Source: Roseococcus sp. (GTDB lineage: Bacteria; Pseudomonadota; Alphaproteobacteria; Acetobacterales; Acetobacteraceae). From it: a stretch of 64,000 nt of DNA. The stretch spans positions 53,404-117,403 of the forward strand of contig JAOAIK010000042.1 of NCBI GenBank assembly GCA_026414745.1, given 5' to 3'. Below the pieces are notes generated by a model. It did not search any database. It was given only the letters and a program-made list of their open reading frames with translations, and had not been told where the DNA came from. How positions within the stretch are numbered: the first letter of the stretch is position 1; every line of letters starts with the position of its first letter. Shown piece by piece: positions 1-8,391 of this stretch. A program made the translations under genes and the position numbers.

Positions 1-1
1 C

Positions 2-274
2 GTCGAGCTGTTTCGCGCCTTCGCCGCGGCGCGCCGGCTCTCGCTCGAGGAGCTGCGGCTGACCAATGTGCTGCGCGTCTCCCTGCCCTGGATCGCCGCG
101 GCCATGGAGGAACAGACGCGCGCCATGGGCGGCGATCCCTGGCCCTACGGTTTCGCGCGCAACCGCGCGGAGGTGGCGGCGATGATCCGCTTCGCCCGCG
201 CCGACGGCCTCGCACCGCGCGAGATCGCGCCAGAGGAGCTCTTCCACCCGAGCACCCTCGCGGAAGCGGCGTGA
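2..274 (+). CDS. C-terminal fragment of 4,5-dihydroxyphthalate decarboxylase-like / ABC SBP-like protein (5' truncated by window)
   Basis: Open frame from the left edge; C-term ...GGDPWPYGFARNRAEVAAMIRFARADGLAPREIAPEELFHPSTL resembles the 4,5-dihydroxyphthalate decarboxylase family tail. Confidence 0.6.
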   Translation, partial: VELFRAFAAARRLSLEELRLTNVLRVSLPWIAAAMEEQTRAMGGDPWPYGFARNRAEVAAMIRFARADGLAPREIAPEELFHPSTLAEAA

Positions 275-327
275 CGGCCGTGCGGCGCGGCGTCTAACCT
301 GCGCAACGAAAAGGCGGGAGGAAGGCC

Positions 328-1113
328 ATGCAGATCAGGCTGGACGGGCGGCGCGCGCTCATCACCGGGGGCTCGAAGGGGCTTGGCCTCGCCATGGCGA
401 AGGCCTTCGCCGCGGCGGGCGGGCATGTCGCGCTGGTGGCGCGCGGGGCGGCGGCGCTGGACGCCGCGCGGGCCGAGATCGCGGCAGTGGCCCCGGCAGC
501 CCGCATCGCCGCCGTCGCCGCCGACATCCGCACGCCCGAGGGCTGCACCCAGGCCTTCCGGGAGGCCGAGGCGGCGCTCGGCCCGCTCGACATCCTGGTG
601 AACAACGCCGGCACCTCGCAGCGCGGCCCCTTCCTCGACATCAGCGATGCCGTCTGGCAGGAGGATCTGGACCTCAAGCTCTTCGCCGCCATCCGCCTCT
701 GCCGCCTCGCCCTGCCGGGGATGCGGGAGCGGCGCTGGGGGCGCGTGATCAACGTGCTGAACATCGGTGCGAAGGCGCCGCTGGCCGCCTCGACGCCGAC
801 CAGCGTCAGCCGCGCCGCAGGCATGGCGCTGACCAAGGCGCTGGCGAACGAATTCGCGCCGCACAACGTGCTGGTCAACGCGCTGCTGGTGGGCATCATC
901 GAAAGCGACCAGTGGGTGCGCCGTCACGCCGCCGATCTGCGCAACCTCTCCTGGGAGGCCTGGAAGGAGGAACAGGGCCGCACCGTGCCGCTCGGGCGGA
1001 TGGGGCGGCCGGAGGAGTTCGCCGCGCTCGCCCTGCTCTTGGCGAGCGAGCAGGGCGGCTATGTCACGGGCACGGCGATCAATGTGGATGGCGGGCGCAG
1101 CCCGGTGGTGTGA
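328..1113 (+). CDS. SDR family NAD(P)-dependent oxidoreductase
   Basis: TGGSKGLGLAMA, NNAG and C-terminal GGYVTGTAINVDGG motifs. Confidence 0.9.
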   Translation: MQIRLDGRRALITGGSKGLGLAMAKAFAAAGGHVALVARGAAALDAARAEIAAVAPAARIAAVAADIRTPEGCTQAFREAEAALGPLDILVNNAGTSQRGPFLDISDAVWQEDLDLKLFAAIRLCRLALPGMRERRWGRVINVLNIGAKAPLAASTPTSVSRAAGMALTKALANEFAPHNVLVNALLVGIIESDQWVRRHAADLRNLSWEAWKEEQGRTVPLGRMGRPEEFAALALLLASEQGGYVTGTAINVDGGRSPVV

Positions 1114-1134
1114 TTTTCTAAAACTACACTTGCG

Positions 1135-1162
1135 CGACGTGCTATTTGGCGATAGCACGTCG
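1135..1162. promoter_or_regulatory. Perfect 10-bp inverted repeat CGACGTGCTA-tttggcga-TAGCACGTCG, 2 nt before the YeeE ATG
   Basis: Read directly from sequence; lies between the SDR stop (1113) and the YeeE start (1165). Confidence 0.6.
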
Positions 1163-1164
1163 AT

Positions 1165-2367
1165 ATGCGCGCGATCCTCTCTCCCCGAACCCTGCTTGCC
1201 CTCCTCCCCTTTGCCGCCGGCCTGTGGTGGTTCGGCGCGGGCCCCGGCGCGGGGCTGCTGCCCCACTGGCTGCTGGGCGCGGCGATCGGCGCCCTGCTTC
1301 TGGCCGCGAGCTTCAGCTTCGCCGCGGCCTTCCGCCGCCTGATCGCGGAGGGGCGCGGGGCAGGGGCACGGGCCGTCCTGCTCGCCCTCGGCGCGGGGCT
1401 GCTGCTCTTCCTGCCCGCCCTGGCGGCCGGGGAGCTGTTCGGCCAGCCGGTACGGGGGTTGTATTTTCCCGTCGGGGCCGCGTTGATCCTGGGGGCCTTC
1501 CTGTTCGGGGTGGGGATGCAGCTCGGCGCGGGCTGCGCCTCGGGCACGCTCTTTGCCGCGGGCACGGGCGCGACGCGGCCCTGGCTCACCCTTCTCGGCT
1601 TCGTTGCGGGAGCGACGCTGATGGCCTGGGCGCTGCCGCTCACCGAGGGCTGGGCGGCGCTGCCGCCGGTGCGCCTGCCCGAGCGCTTCGGCTGGGCGGG
1701 GACTCTTGCGGGCGGGCTGCTGCTGGTCGGGCTGCTCTGGCTCGGCCTGCTGGCGCTGGAGCGGCGTCGGCATGGCGCGGTCGAGCCGCTACTGGGCAGC
1801 CGGGCGGGACGCTGGCTGGTGGCGGGGGCGCTCGGCCTTGCCGTGCTGGATTTCGCCACGCTCTGGCTGCTCGGGCGGCCCTGGGCCATCACCTCGGCGC
1901 TGCCGCTCTGGGGCTCGCGGCTGCTGGACGCGACCGGCTGGGGCGACCCCGCCTTCTGGCCCTATTGGGAGGAGCCGACGCGCGCCGAGTTGCTGTTCCG
2001 CCCGCTCGATCAGGACCGCACGGGGGTGATGAACCTCGGCGTGATCGCGGGGGCGGCGGTGGCGGCGGGGCTGGCGGGGCGCTTCCTGCGCGGCGGGGCC
2101 TGGCCCGGGCTGCGGCGGGCGCTGGCCGGGCTGCTGGGCGGCGGGCTGCTCGGCATAGGGGCGGTGCTCTCCAACGGCTGCAACATCGGCGCCTTCCTGG
2201 GCGGCGTCTTCTCCGGAAGCCTGCACGGCTGGCTCTGGTTGCCCGCGGCGCTCGCGGGGAATGCTGTGGGGCTGCTGTTGCGCCCCGCCTTCGGGCTCGA
2301 GGGTGGTCTGACGCTGGCGTCTCGTGGCATGCAGCTCGGCGACGAAGCCGCCCAACCGGCGCGCTGA
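1165..2367 (+). CDS. YeeE/YedE family (thiosulfate/sulfur) transport protein
   Basis: Polytopic; two half-repeats with GAGCASGTLF and SNGCNIGAFLGGVFSGSLHGW motifs. Confidence 0.88.
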   Translation: MRAILSPRTLLALLPFAAGLWWFGAGPGAGLLPHWLLGAAIGALLLAASFSFAAAFRRLIAEGRGAGARAVLLALGAGLLLFLPALAAGELFGQPVRGLYFPVGAALILGAFLFGVGMQLGAGCASGTLFAAGTGATRPWLTLLGFVAGATLMAWALPLTEGWAALPPVRLPERFGWAGTLAGGLLLVGLLWLGLLALERRRHGAVEPLLGSRAGRWLVAGALGLAVLDFATLWLLGRPWAITSALPLWGSRLLDATGWGDPAFWPYWEEPTRAELLFRPLDQDRTGVMNLGVIAGAAVAAGLAGRFLRGGAWPGLRRALAGLLGGGLLGIGAVLSNGCNIGAFLGGVFSGSLHGWLWLPAALAGNAVGLLLRPAFGLEGGLTLASRGMQLGDEAAQPAR

Positions 2368-2373
2368 GCTCAG

Positions 2374-2518
2374 TGCCGCCCGAAGCGGCGGCAATGATGA
2401 GCGGATTGCCTATCCGATGGGCAAAACGGCGGGCCCCTGGGCCTCATCCCGGCGGATGACGGCATGGACCAGCCCGCCGAGCGAAGGCATCTCCCGCCAC
2501 AAGACTGGGAGATGCGAC
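2374..2518 (+). promoter_or_regulatory. Structured 5' leader of the cyanate/nitrate-type ABC operon, ending in an SD-sequestering hairpin
   Basis: Consecutive hairpins: TGCCGCC/GGCGGCA (2374-2393), CGGAT/ATCCG (2402-2416) with possible loop pseudoknot TGCC(2407-2410)/GGCA(2420-2423), GGCGGGC(2428-2434)/GCCCGCC(2472-2478) enclosing TCATCC/GGATGA (2444-2459), and GCATCTCCC(2487-2495)/GGGAGATGC(2507-2515) burying the SD. Confidence 0.5.
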
Positions 2519-3871
2519 ATGGCCCGCCTTTTCCGACGCGACAGCACCCCCGACGCCTGCGCCTGCGGCGTGGCCCATGGGCCCGGCTTCCAATGCACGG
2601 AAGCCCCGGCGGACGGCACCGGCGCGCTCGGCCAAGCGGTGAACGAGGCGGCGCTGCGCGCGGCCTTCCCGAACGCCGCCACGCGGCGCGCCCTGCTCCA
2701 CGCCTTCGGTGCGGGCACGCTGCTCGCGGCGCTGGAGAGCGTGCTGCCGCTCGGCAACGCGCGCGAGGCCCTGGCCCAGCCCGCCGGCGCCCCCGAGAAG
2801 CGCGACCTCAAGATCGGCTTCATCCCCATCACCTGCGCCACGCCCATCATCATGGCGGACCCGATGGGCTTCTATCGCCGGCACGGGCTCAACGTGGAGG
2901 TGATCCGCACCGCCGGCTGGGCGGTGATCCGCGACCGCTCCATCGCGCGCGAATACGATGCGGCGCACATGCTGGCGCCCATGCCGGTGGCGATGTCGCT
3001 CGGGCTCGGCGTGGCCCAGCCCATCCCCTTCGCGGTGGCGGCCATCGAGAACATCAACGGCCAGGCCATCACGCTGGCGAACAAGCACCGCGAGCGCCGC
3101 AACCCGCGCGACTGGCGCGGCTTCCGCTTCGCCGTGCCCTTCGACTTCTCGATCCACAACTACCTGCTGCGCGCGCTGGTGGCCGAGCACGGGCTCGATC
3201 CCGACCGCGACATCCAGATCCGCGCCGTGCCGCCGCCCGAGATGGTCGCCAACCTGCGCGCCGACAACATCGACGGCTTCCTCGGCCCCGACCCGTTCAA
3301 CCAGCGCGCCGTGTTCGACGGGGTGGGCTTCATCCACCTGCTGACGCGCGAACTGTGGGACGGCCACCCCTGCTGCGCCTTCGCCGTGCCGCGCAGCATG
3401 GTGACCGAGACGCCCAACACCTATGCCGCGCTGCTGCGCGCCATCGTCGAGGCGACCTCCTACTCCGACAATCTCGCCAACCGGCGCGAGGTGGCGAACG
3501 CCATCCACGGGCCGAACTACCTCAACCAGCCGCTGACGGTGGTGGAGCAGGTGCTGACCGGCACCTTCGCCAACGGCCTGGGGCAGGTGGTGCGCCAGCC
3601 CAACCGCATCGGCTTCGACCCCTTCCCCTGGCATTCCATGGCGATCTGGATCCTCACGCAGATGCGCCGCTGGAACCAGCTGCAGCGCGACGTGGACTGG
3701 GCGGCGGTGGCCGAGCAGACCTTCCTCGCCCTCGACGCCGGCCGCGCCATGCGCGACCTCGGCCTGCCCGTGCCCGAGAGCCCGCTGCGCAACGAGGTCA
3801 TCCTCGGCCGCACCTTCGACCCGCGCCAGCCCGAGGCCTACATGGCGGGCTTCGCCATCCGCCGGAACTGA
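2519..3871 (+). CDS. CmpA/NrtA family ABC transporter substrate-binding protein, probable cyanate uptake (Tat-type signal)
   Basis: RR-type signal, KIGFIPITCATPIIMADPMGFYRRHGL; followed by permease, ATPase and cyanase. Confidence 0.85.
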   Translation: MARLFRRDSTPDACACGVAHGPGFQCTEAPADGTGALGQAVNEAALRAAFPNAATRRALLHAFGAGTLLAALESVLPLGNAREALAQPAGAPEKRDLKIGFIPITCATPIIMADPMGFYRRHGLNVEVIRTAGWAVIRDRSIAREYDAAHMLAPMPVAMSLGLGVAQPIPFAVAAIENINGQAITLANKHRERRNPRDWRGFRFAVPFDFSIHNYLLRALVAEHGLDPDRDIQIRAVPPPEMVANLRADNIDGFLGPDPFNQRAVFDGVGFIHLLTRELWDGHPCCAFAVPRSMVTETPNTYAALLRAIVEATSYSDNLANRREVANAIHGPNYLNQPLTVVEQVLTGTFANGLGQVVRQPNRIGFDPFPWHSMAIWILTQMRRWNQLQRDVDWAAVAEQTFLALDAGRAMRDLGLPVPESPLRNEVILGRTFDPRQPEAYMAGFAIRRN

Positions 3872-3875
3872 GGCC

Positions 3876-4724
3876 ATGACGGCGGCTGTTCCCGTCTGGC
3901 GCGCGGCGGCGCTCTCGCTCGCGCTGCTCGGCCTGCTGCTGCTCGGCTGGGAGATGGCGGTGAAGGCGCCCGCCGCCTCCGGCCCCGCCGTGGATCCGGA
4001 GCTGGCGGCGCTGCTCTCGCCCGCCGCCGCCGCGGGCGGGCAGAGCGCGATGCCCGCGCCCTCGGAGATCGGCGCGCGGCTGCTCGAGCTGCTCTCCGAC
4101 CCCTTCCACCGGCGCGGCACCAACGACCAGGGCATCGGCATCCAGATCGCCTGGTCGCTCTGGCGCGTCGCGGCGGGCTTCACCCTGGCCGCCCTCGTCG
4201 CCATCCCGCTCGGCTTCCTGATCGGGATGAGCCCGCTGCTGAACGCGGCGCTGAACCCCTTCATCCAGGTGCTGCGGCCCGTCTCTCCGCTCGCCTGGAT
4301 GCCGCTCGCGCTCTACACGATCAAGGACAGCTCGGTGTCCTCGATCTTCGTCATCTTCATCTGCTCGGTCTGGCCGATGCTGCTCAATACGGCCTTCGGC
4401 GTGGCCAGCGTGCGGCGGGAGTGGCTCAACGTCGCGCGCACGCTGGAGGCGGGGCGGCTCAAGACCGCCCTGCGCGTGATCCTGCCCGCCGCGGCGCCGA
4501 CGATCCTCACGGGCATGCGAATCTCCATCGGCATCGCCTGGCTGGTGATCGTGGCGGCCGAGATGCTCGTGGGCGGCACGGGCATCGGCTACTGGGTGTG
4601 GAACCAGTGGAACAATCTCTCCATCGCCGACATCGTGATCGCCATCCTGATGATCGGCCTCGTGGGCCTCGCGCTCGACCGGCTGCTCGGCCTCGTCGCG
4701 CGCGCTGTGGCGTGGCAGGAATGA
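3876..4724 (+). CDS. ABC transporter permease (nitrate/sulfonate/bicarbonate/cyanate type)
   Basis: BPD-type permease; EWLNVARTLEAGRLKTALRVILPAAAPTILTGMRISIGIAW. Confidence 0.9.
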   Translation: MTAAVPVWRAAALSLALLGLLLLGWEMAVKAPAASGPAVDPELAALLSPAAAAGGQSAMPAPSEIGARLLELLSDPFHRRGTNDQGIGIQIAWSLWRVAAGFTLAALVAIPLGFLIGMSPLLNAALNPFIQVLRPVSPLAWMPLALYTIKDSSVSSIFVIFICSVWPMLLNTAFGVASVRREWLNVARTLEAGRLKTALRVILPAAAPTILTGMRISIGIAWLVIVAAEMLVGGTGIGYWVWNQWNNLSIADIVIAILMIGLVGLALDRLLGLVARAVAWQE

Positions 4725-5584
4725 ACGCGATGAGCCCCCCGCTGCCGGCCGCGGCGCGCTACGTCTCCATCGAGGGGATCGCGCGGCGCTTTCCGGGGCT
4801 GACCGTGTTCGAGGACGTGTGGTTCCACATCGAGCGCGGCGAGTTCGTCTGCCTCGTCGGCCATTCGGGCTGCGGCAAGACCACCATCCTCAACATTCTC
4901 GCCGGGCTCGACCAGCCCAGCGCGGGCGCGGTGGTGGTGGACGGGCGCGAGATCACCGGCCCCTCGCTCGACCGCGCGGTGATCTTCCAGGGCCATGCGC
5001 TGATGCCCTGGCTGTCGGCGCTGGACAACGTGGCCTTCGCCATCTCCTGCCGGCATCCGGACTGGGAGAGGGGCCGGGTGCGCGAGGCGGCGCGCGCCGC
5101 GCTGGCGCGGGTGGGCCTCGCCCAGGCGGCCGAGCGCAAGCCCGCGCAGCTCTCGGGCGGCATGAAGCAGCGCGTGGGCATCGCGCGCGCGCTCGCGGTG
5201 AAACCCAAGCTGCTGCTGATGGACGAGCCGTTCAGCGCCCTCGATGCGCTCACGCGCGGCACCCTGCAGGAGGAGGTGAGCCGCCTCGTCACCGAGGCGG
5301 GGCAGACCGCCTTCATGATCACCCATGACGTGGACGAGGCGATCCTGCTCGCCGACCGCATCCTGCTGATGACCAACGGCCCCGAGGCGCGGGTGGCGGA
5401 GATCGTCCACAACACGCTGCCCCGCCCGCGCGTGCGGGCGAACCTGCACCACATGCCCGGCTATCACGCGCTGCGCGACCACATCATGGATTTCCTGATC
5501 ACGCGCAGCCGCACGCTCGCGGGCCGGCCGCCCGAGGGCTGGGATGCGCGCCGCCCGCCCGTGGTGGCCCCGGCCGCCGCCTGA
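4721..5584 (+). CDS. ABC transporter ATP-binding protein (NrtD/SsuB type)
   Basis: Walker A GHSGCGKTT, signature LSGGMKQRVGIARAL, Walker B LLLMDEPFSALD; ATGA overlap with permease. Confidence 0.92.
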   Translation: MNAMSPPLPAAARYVSIEGIARRFPGLTVFEDVWFHIERGEFVCLVGHSGCGKTTILNILAGLDQPSAGAVVVDGREITGPSLDRAVIFQGHALMPWLSALDNVAFAISCRHPDWERGRVREAARAALARVGLAQAAERKPAQLSGGMKQRVGIARALAVKPKLLLMDEPFSALDALTRGTLQEEVSRLVTEAGQTAFMITHDVDEAILLADRILLMTNGPEARVAEIVHNTLPRPRVRANLHHMPGYHALRDHIMDFLITRSRTLAGRPPEGWDARRPPVVAPAAA

Positions 5585-5625
5585 GACTTCCCGACCACCG
5601 CTGACGACGCACAGGAGTGACCGCG

Positions 5626-6108
5626 ATGACGCGCGCCGACCTCACCGAGAAGATCCTCGACATCAAGCGCGAGAAGGGCTGGAGCTGGAAATACATCTGC
5701 GAGGAGATCGGCGGCGTGGCGCCGACGCTGATCGTGGGCGCGCTGCTCGGGCAGATGAAGCTGGTGAAGCCTCTCGCGGCCAAGGCGGCCAAGCTGTTCG
5801 GCCTCAGCGAGGCGGAGGAGCGCATGCTGAACGAGGTGCCCTATCGCGGCACGCCCATGCCGCCCACCGACCCGCTGATCTACCGCTTCTACGAGATGGT
5901 GATGGTCAACGGCCCCGCCTGGAAGGCGCTGATCGAGGAGGAGTTCGGCGACGGCATCATGTCCGCCATCGACTTCGACTTCGAGTTCGAGCGCATGGCG
6001 CACGAGAAGGGCGACCGCGTGAAGATCACCATGACCGGCAAGTTCCTGCCCTACAAGTACTACGGCAACGAGCAGGGCATCCCCGCCTACGGCTACAAGG
6101 AGGAGTGA
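5626..6108 (+). CDS. cynS: Cyanate hydratase (cyanase)
   Basis: ALLGQ, PTDPLIYRFYEMVMVNG, EEEFGDGIMSAIDF, TMTGKFLPYK match cyanase motifs; AGGAG upstream of ATG 5626. Confidence 0.95.
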   Translation: MTRADLTEKILDIKREKGWSWKYICEEIGGVAPTLIVGALLGQMKLVKPLAAKAAKLFGLSEAEERMLNEVPYRGTPMPPTDPLIYRFYEMVMVNGPAWKALIEEEFGDGIMSAIDFDFEFERMAHEKGDRVKITMTGKFLPYKYYGNEQGIPAYGYKEE

Positions 6109-6116
6109 GTCCCGCC

Positions 6117-6139
6117 CCGCGCGGCCTTGCGCCGCGCGG
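6117..6139 (+). terminator. GC-rich hairpin CCGCGCGGC-cttgc-GCCGCGCGG after cynS
   Basis: 9-bp perfect stem directly downstream of the cynS stop; no U tract, so terminator or attenuator role is uncertain. Confidence 0.35.
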
Positions 6140-6217
6140 CCGGAGGCGCCATGCAGCGGCCGCGGTGCGCCCGGCGCGCCGCGTCCGTGGTGTTCGTCGC
6201 GGAGGAGGGAGGGGCGC

Positions 6218-7030
6218 ATGGCGGGGGAACTCAGGGTCGGCATCGCGGGGCTCGGCGCCATCGGGCTGCCGCTGGCCAGGGCGCTGGACCAGGGGGTGGA
6301 GGGGCTCTCGCTCGCCGCCGTCAGCGTGCGCGACCAGGCGAAGGCCGCGGCCCATCTCGCGGGCTTCCGCCACCGGCCCAGGCTCGTGCCGCTCGCCGCG
6401 CTGGCCGAGGAGGCGGAGATCGTGGTGGAGGCCGCCCCCGCCGCCGTCTTCGAGGAGGTGGCGCGCGCCGCCATCGCGCGCGGGCGCATCTTCGTCCCCT
6501 CCAGCGTGGGCGCGCTGCTGCCGCGCATGCATCTGGTGGAGGAGGCGAAGCGCACGGGGGCGCGCATCGTGGTGCCCACCGGTGCGCTGCTCGGCCTCGA
6601 TGCCGTGCGCGCCGCCACCGAAGGCGCGGTGGAGAGTGTCACCATCCAGACGCGCAAGCCGCCGCGCGGCCTCGCCGGCGCGCCCTATCTGGAGCAGCGC
6701 GGGATAGACATCTCCGGGATCGCCGAGGCCACCTGCGTCTTCCGCGGCAACGCCTATGACGCGGCGCAGGGCTTCCCGGCCAATGTGAACGTGGCGGCGG
6801 CGCTGGCGCTGGCCGGCATCGGGCCCGAGCGCACCATGGTCGAGATCTGGGCCGATCCCGCGCAGACGCGCAACACGCACACCATCCTGGTCGAGGCCGA
6901 GGCCGCCCGCCTCTCCATGACCATCGAGAACGTGCCGAGCGAGGAGAACCCGCGCACCGGGCGGATCACGCCGCTCTCCCTCCTCGCCTGCCTGCGCGGG
7001 CTGACCAGCACACTGAAGGTGGGGAGCTAG
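6218..7030 (+). CDS. L-aspartate dehydrogenase-like (NAD-dependent)
   Basis: VGIAGLGAIGLPLARAL, GALLGLDAVRAATEG, FPANVNVAAALALAGIG, NTHTI and IENVPSEENPRTGRITPLS. Confidence 0.82.
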   Translation: MAGELRVGIAGLGAIGLPLARALDQGVEGLSLAAVSVRDQAKAAAHLAGFRHRPRLVPLAALAEEAEIVVEAAPAAVFEEVARAAIARGRIFVPSSVGALLPRMHLVEEAKRTGARIVVPTGALLGLDAVRAATEGAVESVTIQTRKPPRGLAGAPYLEQRGIDISGIAEATCVFRGNAYDAAQGFPANVNVAAALALAGIGPERTMVEIWADPAQTRNTHTILVEAEAARLSMTIENVPSEENPRTGRITPLSLLACLRGLTSTLKVGS

Positions 7031-7105
7031 GATCAGGGCCCCCGCATCCGTGAGCTTCGAAGCGAGCCGCCCGCGTCGCCCCGAGCGGATGAATGGGTCC
7101 TGAGC

Positions 7106-7405
7106 CTAGTGAAACCCGTGATAGGCGAGGGTGCCGGTCACGATGGCGCCCATCGCCAGCACCAGCCCCGCCAGGCTCGAGACGAAGATCCCCCCTCCGG
7201 CCCCCACCCGATGGTTGGCGCGCGCATTGATCCGGCCGAAGGCGCGGCGCAGCGCGCCATAGACGAGCAGGCTGCCGGCCAGCCAGAGGCCGAGGAAGAC
7301 CATGACGCTCGCGATCTGCACCCAGGGTCTCCCGGCCGTTGCGGAACGGCGATCCTGCCTGTCCCTGCAATTCTTGTCGATACGGCGCGGAGGCGCCCTG
7401 TTCAA
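7106..7405 (-). CDS. Small membrane protein, hypothetical (99 aa)
   Basis: Two predicted TM segments (ASVMVFLGLWLAGSLLVYGAL; FVSSLAGLVLAMGAIVTGTLAYHGF); overlaps the upstream gene by 4 nt. Confidence 0.55.
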   Translation of the reverse strand: MNRAPPRRIDKNCRDRQDRRSATAGRPWVQIASVMVFLGLWLAGSLLVYGALRRAFGRINARANHRVGAGGGIFVSSLAGLVLAMGAIVTGTLAYHGFH

Positions 7406-8379
7406 CCGGGGACCATCACGATCTTCCCGAAATGCGCGTTGGCCCGCATGTGGGCCAGCGCCGCCTCTACCTCGTCGAGGGAGAAGACGCGGTCGATGGG
7501 CAGGCGCAGCCGCCCCTCGGAGAGCGGCGTCCAGAGATCCTCGCGCATGCGGCGGACGATCTCGCGCACCTCCGCCACGCTGCGGGTGCGGAAGGTGACG
7601 CCGATGTAGCTGATGCGCCGCGCCGCGTGCAGGTCGAAGTCGAACTCCGCCTTCATGCCGCCCAGCCGCCCCACATTGACGATGCGCCCCAGGATGGCGG
7701 TGGCCGAGAGCGTCTGCGAGACGAGCGGGCCCGAGACCATGTCCACCACCGTGTCCACGCCGCGCCCGCCGGTGGCTTCCAGCACCTGCGCCATCCAGCC
7801 GGGATCATTCGTGTCCACCGCCAGGGTGGCGCCGAACTCGGCCAGCCGCGCGCGCCGGCCGGGATGGGTGGAGCTGCCGACGACGACCGTGGCCCCCATC
7901 AGTCGCGCGATCTGCAGCCCCATCAGCCCGACGCCCGAGGAGGCGCCCTGGATCATGACGGCGCTGCCGGGCTTGCAGAGCCCGTGCGTCACCACCGCGT
8001 CGTGCATGGTCTGCAGGGCGATGGGCAGGCTCGCCGCCACCTCCCAGGACATGTTGGCCTCGGGCAGCGGGGTGACGCGGCCCCAGTCCGCCACCGCATA
8101 TTCGGCATAGGAGGCGGGCAGGGAGGCCATCACGCGCATCCCGGGCCGGAGGGAGTCCGGCACCTCGGCGCCCACCTCCACCACCTCGCCCGCGCCCTCG
8201 AGGCCCGGGATGGCGCCCGGGCCGCCGATGCTGCCATGCCGGTGCCCCGCGGCGACGCCGAGGTCGGCGCGGTTCAGCCCGATGGCGCGCAGGCGGATCA
8301 GCACCTGCTCCGGCCCGGGCCGCGGCTCGGGCACCTGCTGCACGACGAGGCCCTGTTCGGTGACGACGGCGGCTTTCAT
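7402..8379 (-). CDS. Zinc-binding alcohol dehydrogenase / quinone oxidoreductase family protein
   Basis: MDR superfamily; VMIQGASSGVGLMGLQIARLMGATVVVGSS. Confidence 0.88.
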   Translation of the reverse strand: MKAAVVTEQGLVVQQVPEPRPGPEQVLIRLRAIGLNRADLGVAAGHRHGSIGGPGAIPGLEGAGEVVEVGAEVPDSLRPGMRVMASLPASYAEYAVADWGRVTPLPEANMSWEVAASLPIALQTMHDAVVTHGLCKPGSAVMIQGASSGVGLMGLQIARLMGATVVVGSSTHPGRRARLAEFGATLAVDTNDPGWMAQVLEATGGRGVDTVVDMVSGPLVSQTLSATAILGRIVNVGRLGGMKAEFDFDLHAARRISYIGVTFRTRSVAEVREIVRRMREDLWTPLSEGRLRLPIDRVFSLDEVEAALAHMRANAHFGKIVMVPG

Positions 8380-8391
8380 GGGGGCGTTTCC

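Noticed and set aside
145-1773. 542-aa minus-strand ORF
   Set aside because: Antisense to clear SDR and YeeE genes; low-complexity R/P/A/Q-rich translation typical of high-GC shadow ORFs.
2374-2518. Known guanidine-I/II/III, TPP, glycine, fluoride or cobalamin riboswitch
   Set aside because: Did not find their signature conserved segments by eye; retained only as an unclassified leader candidate pending an Rfam search.
2444-4264. 606-aa minus-strand ORF
   Set aside because: Antisense to the SBP and permease genes; no recognisable domain, GC-skew shadow ORF.
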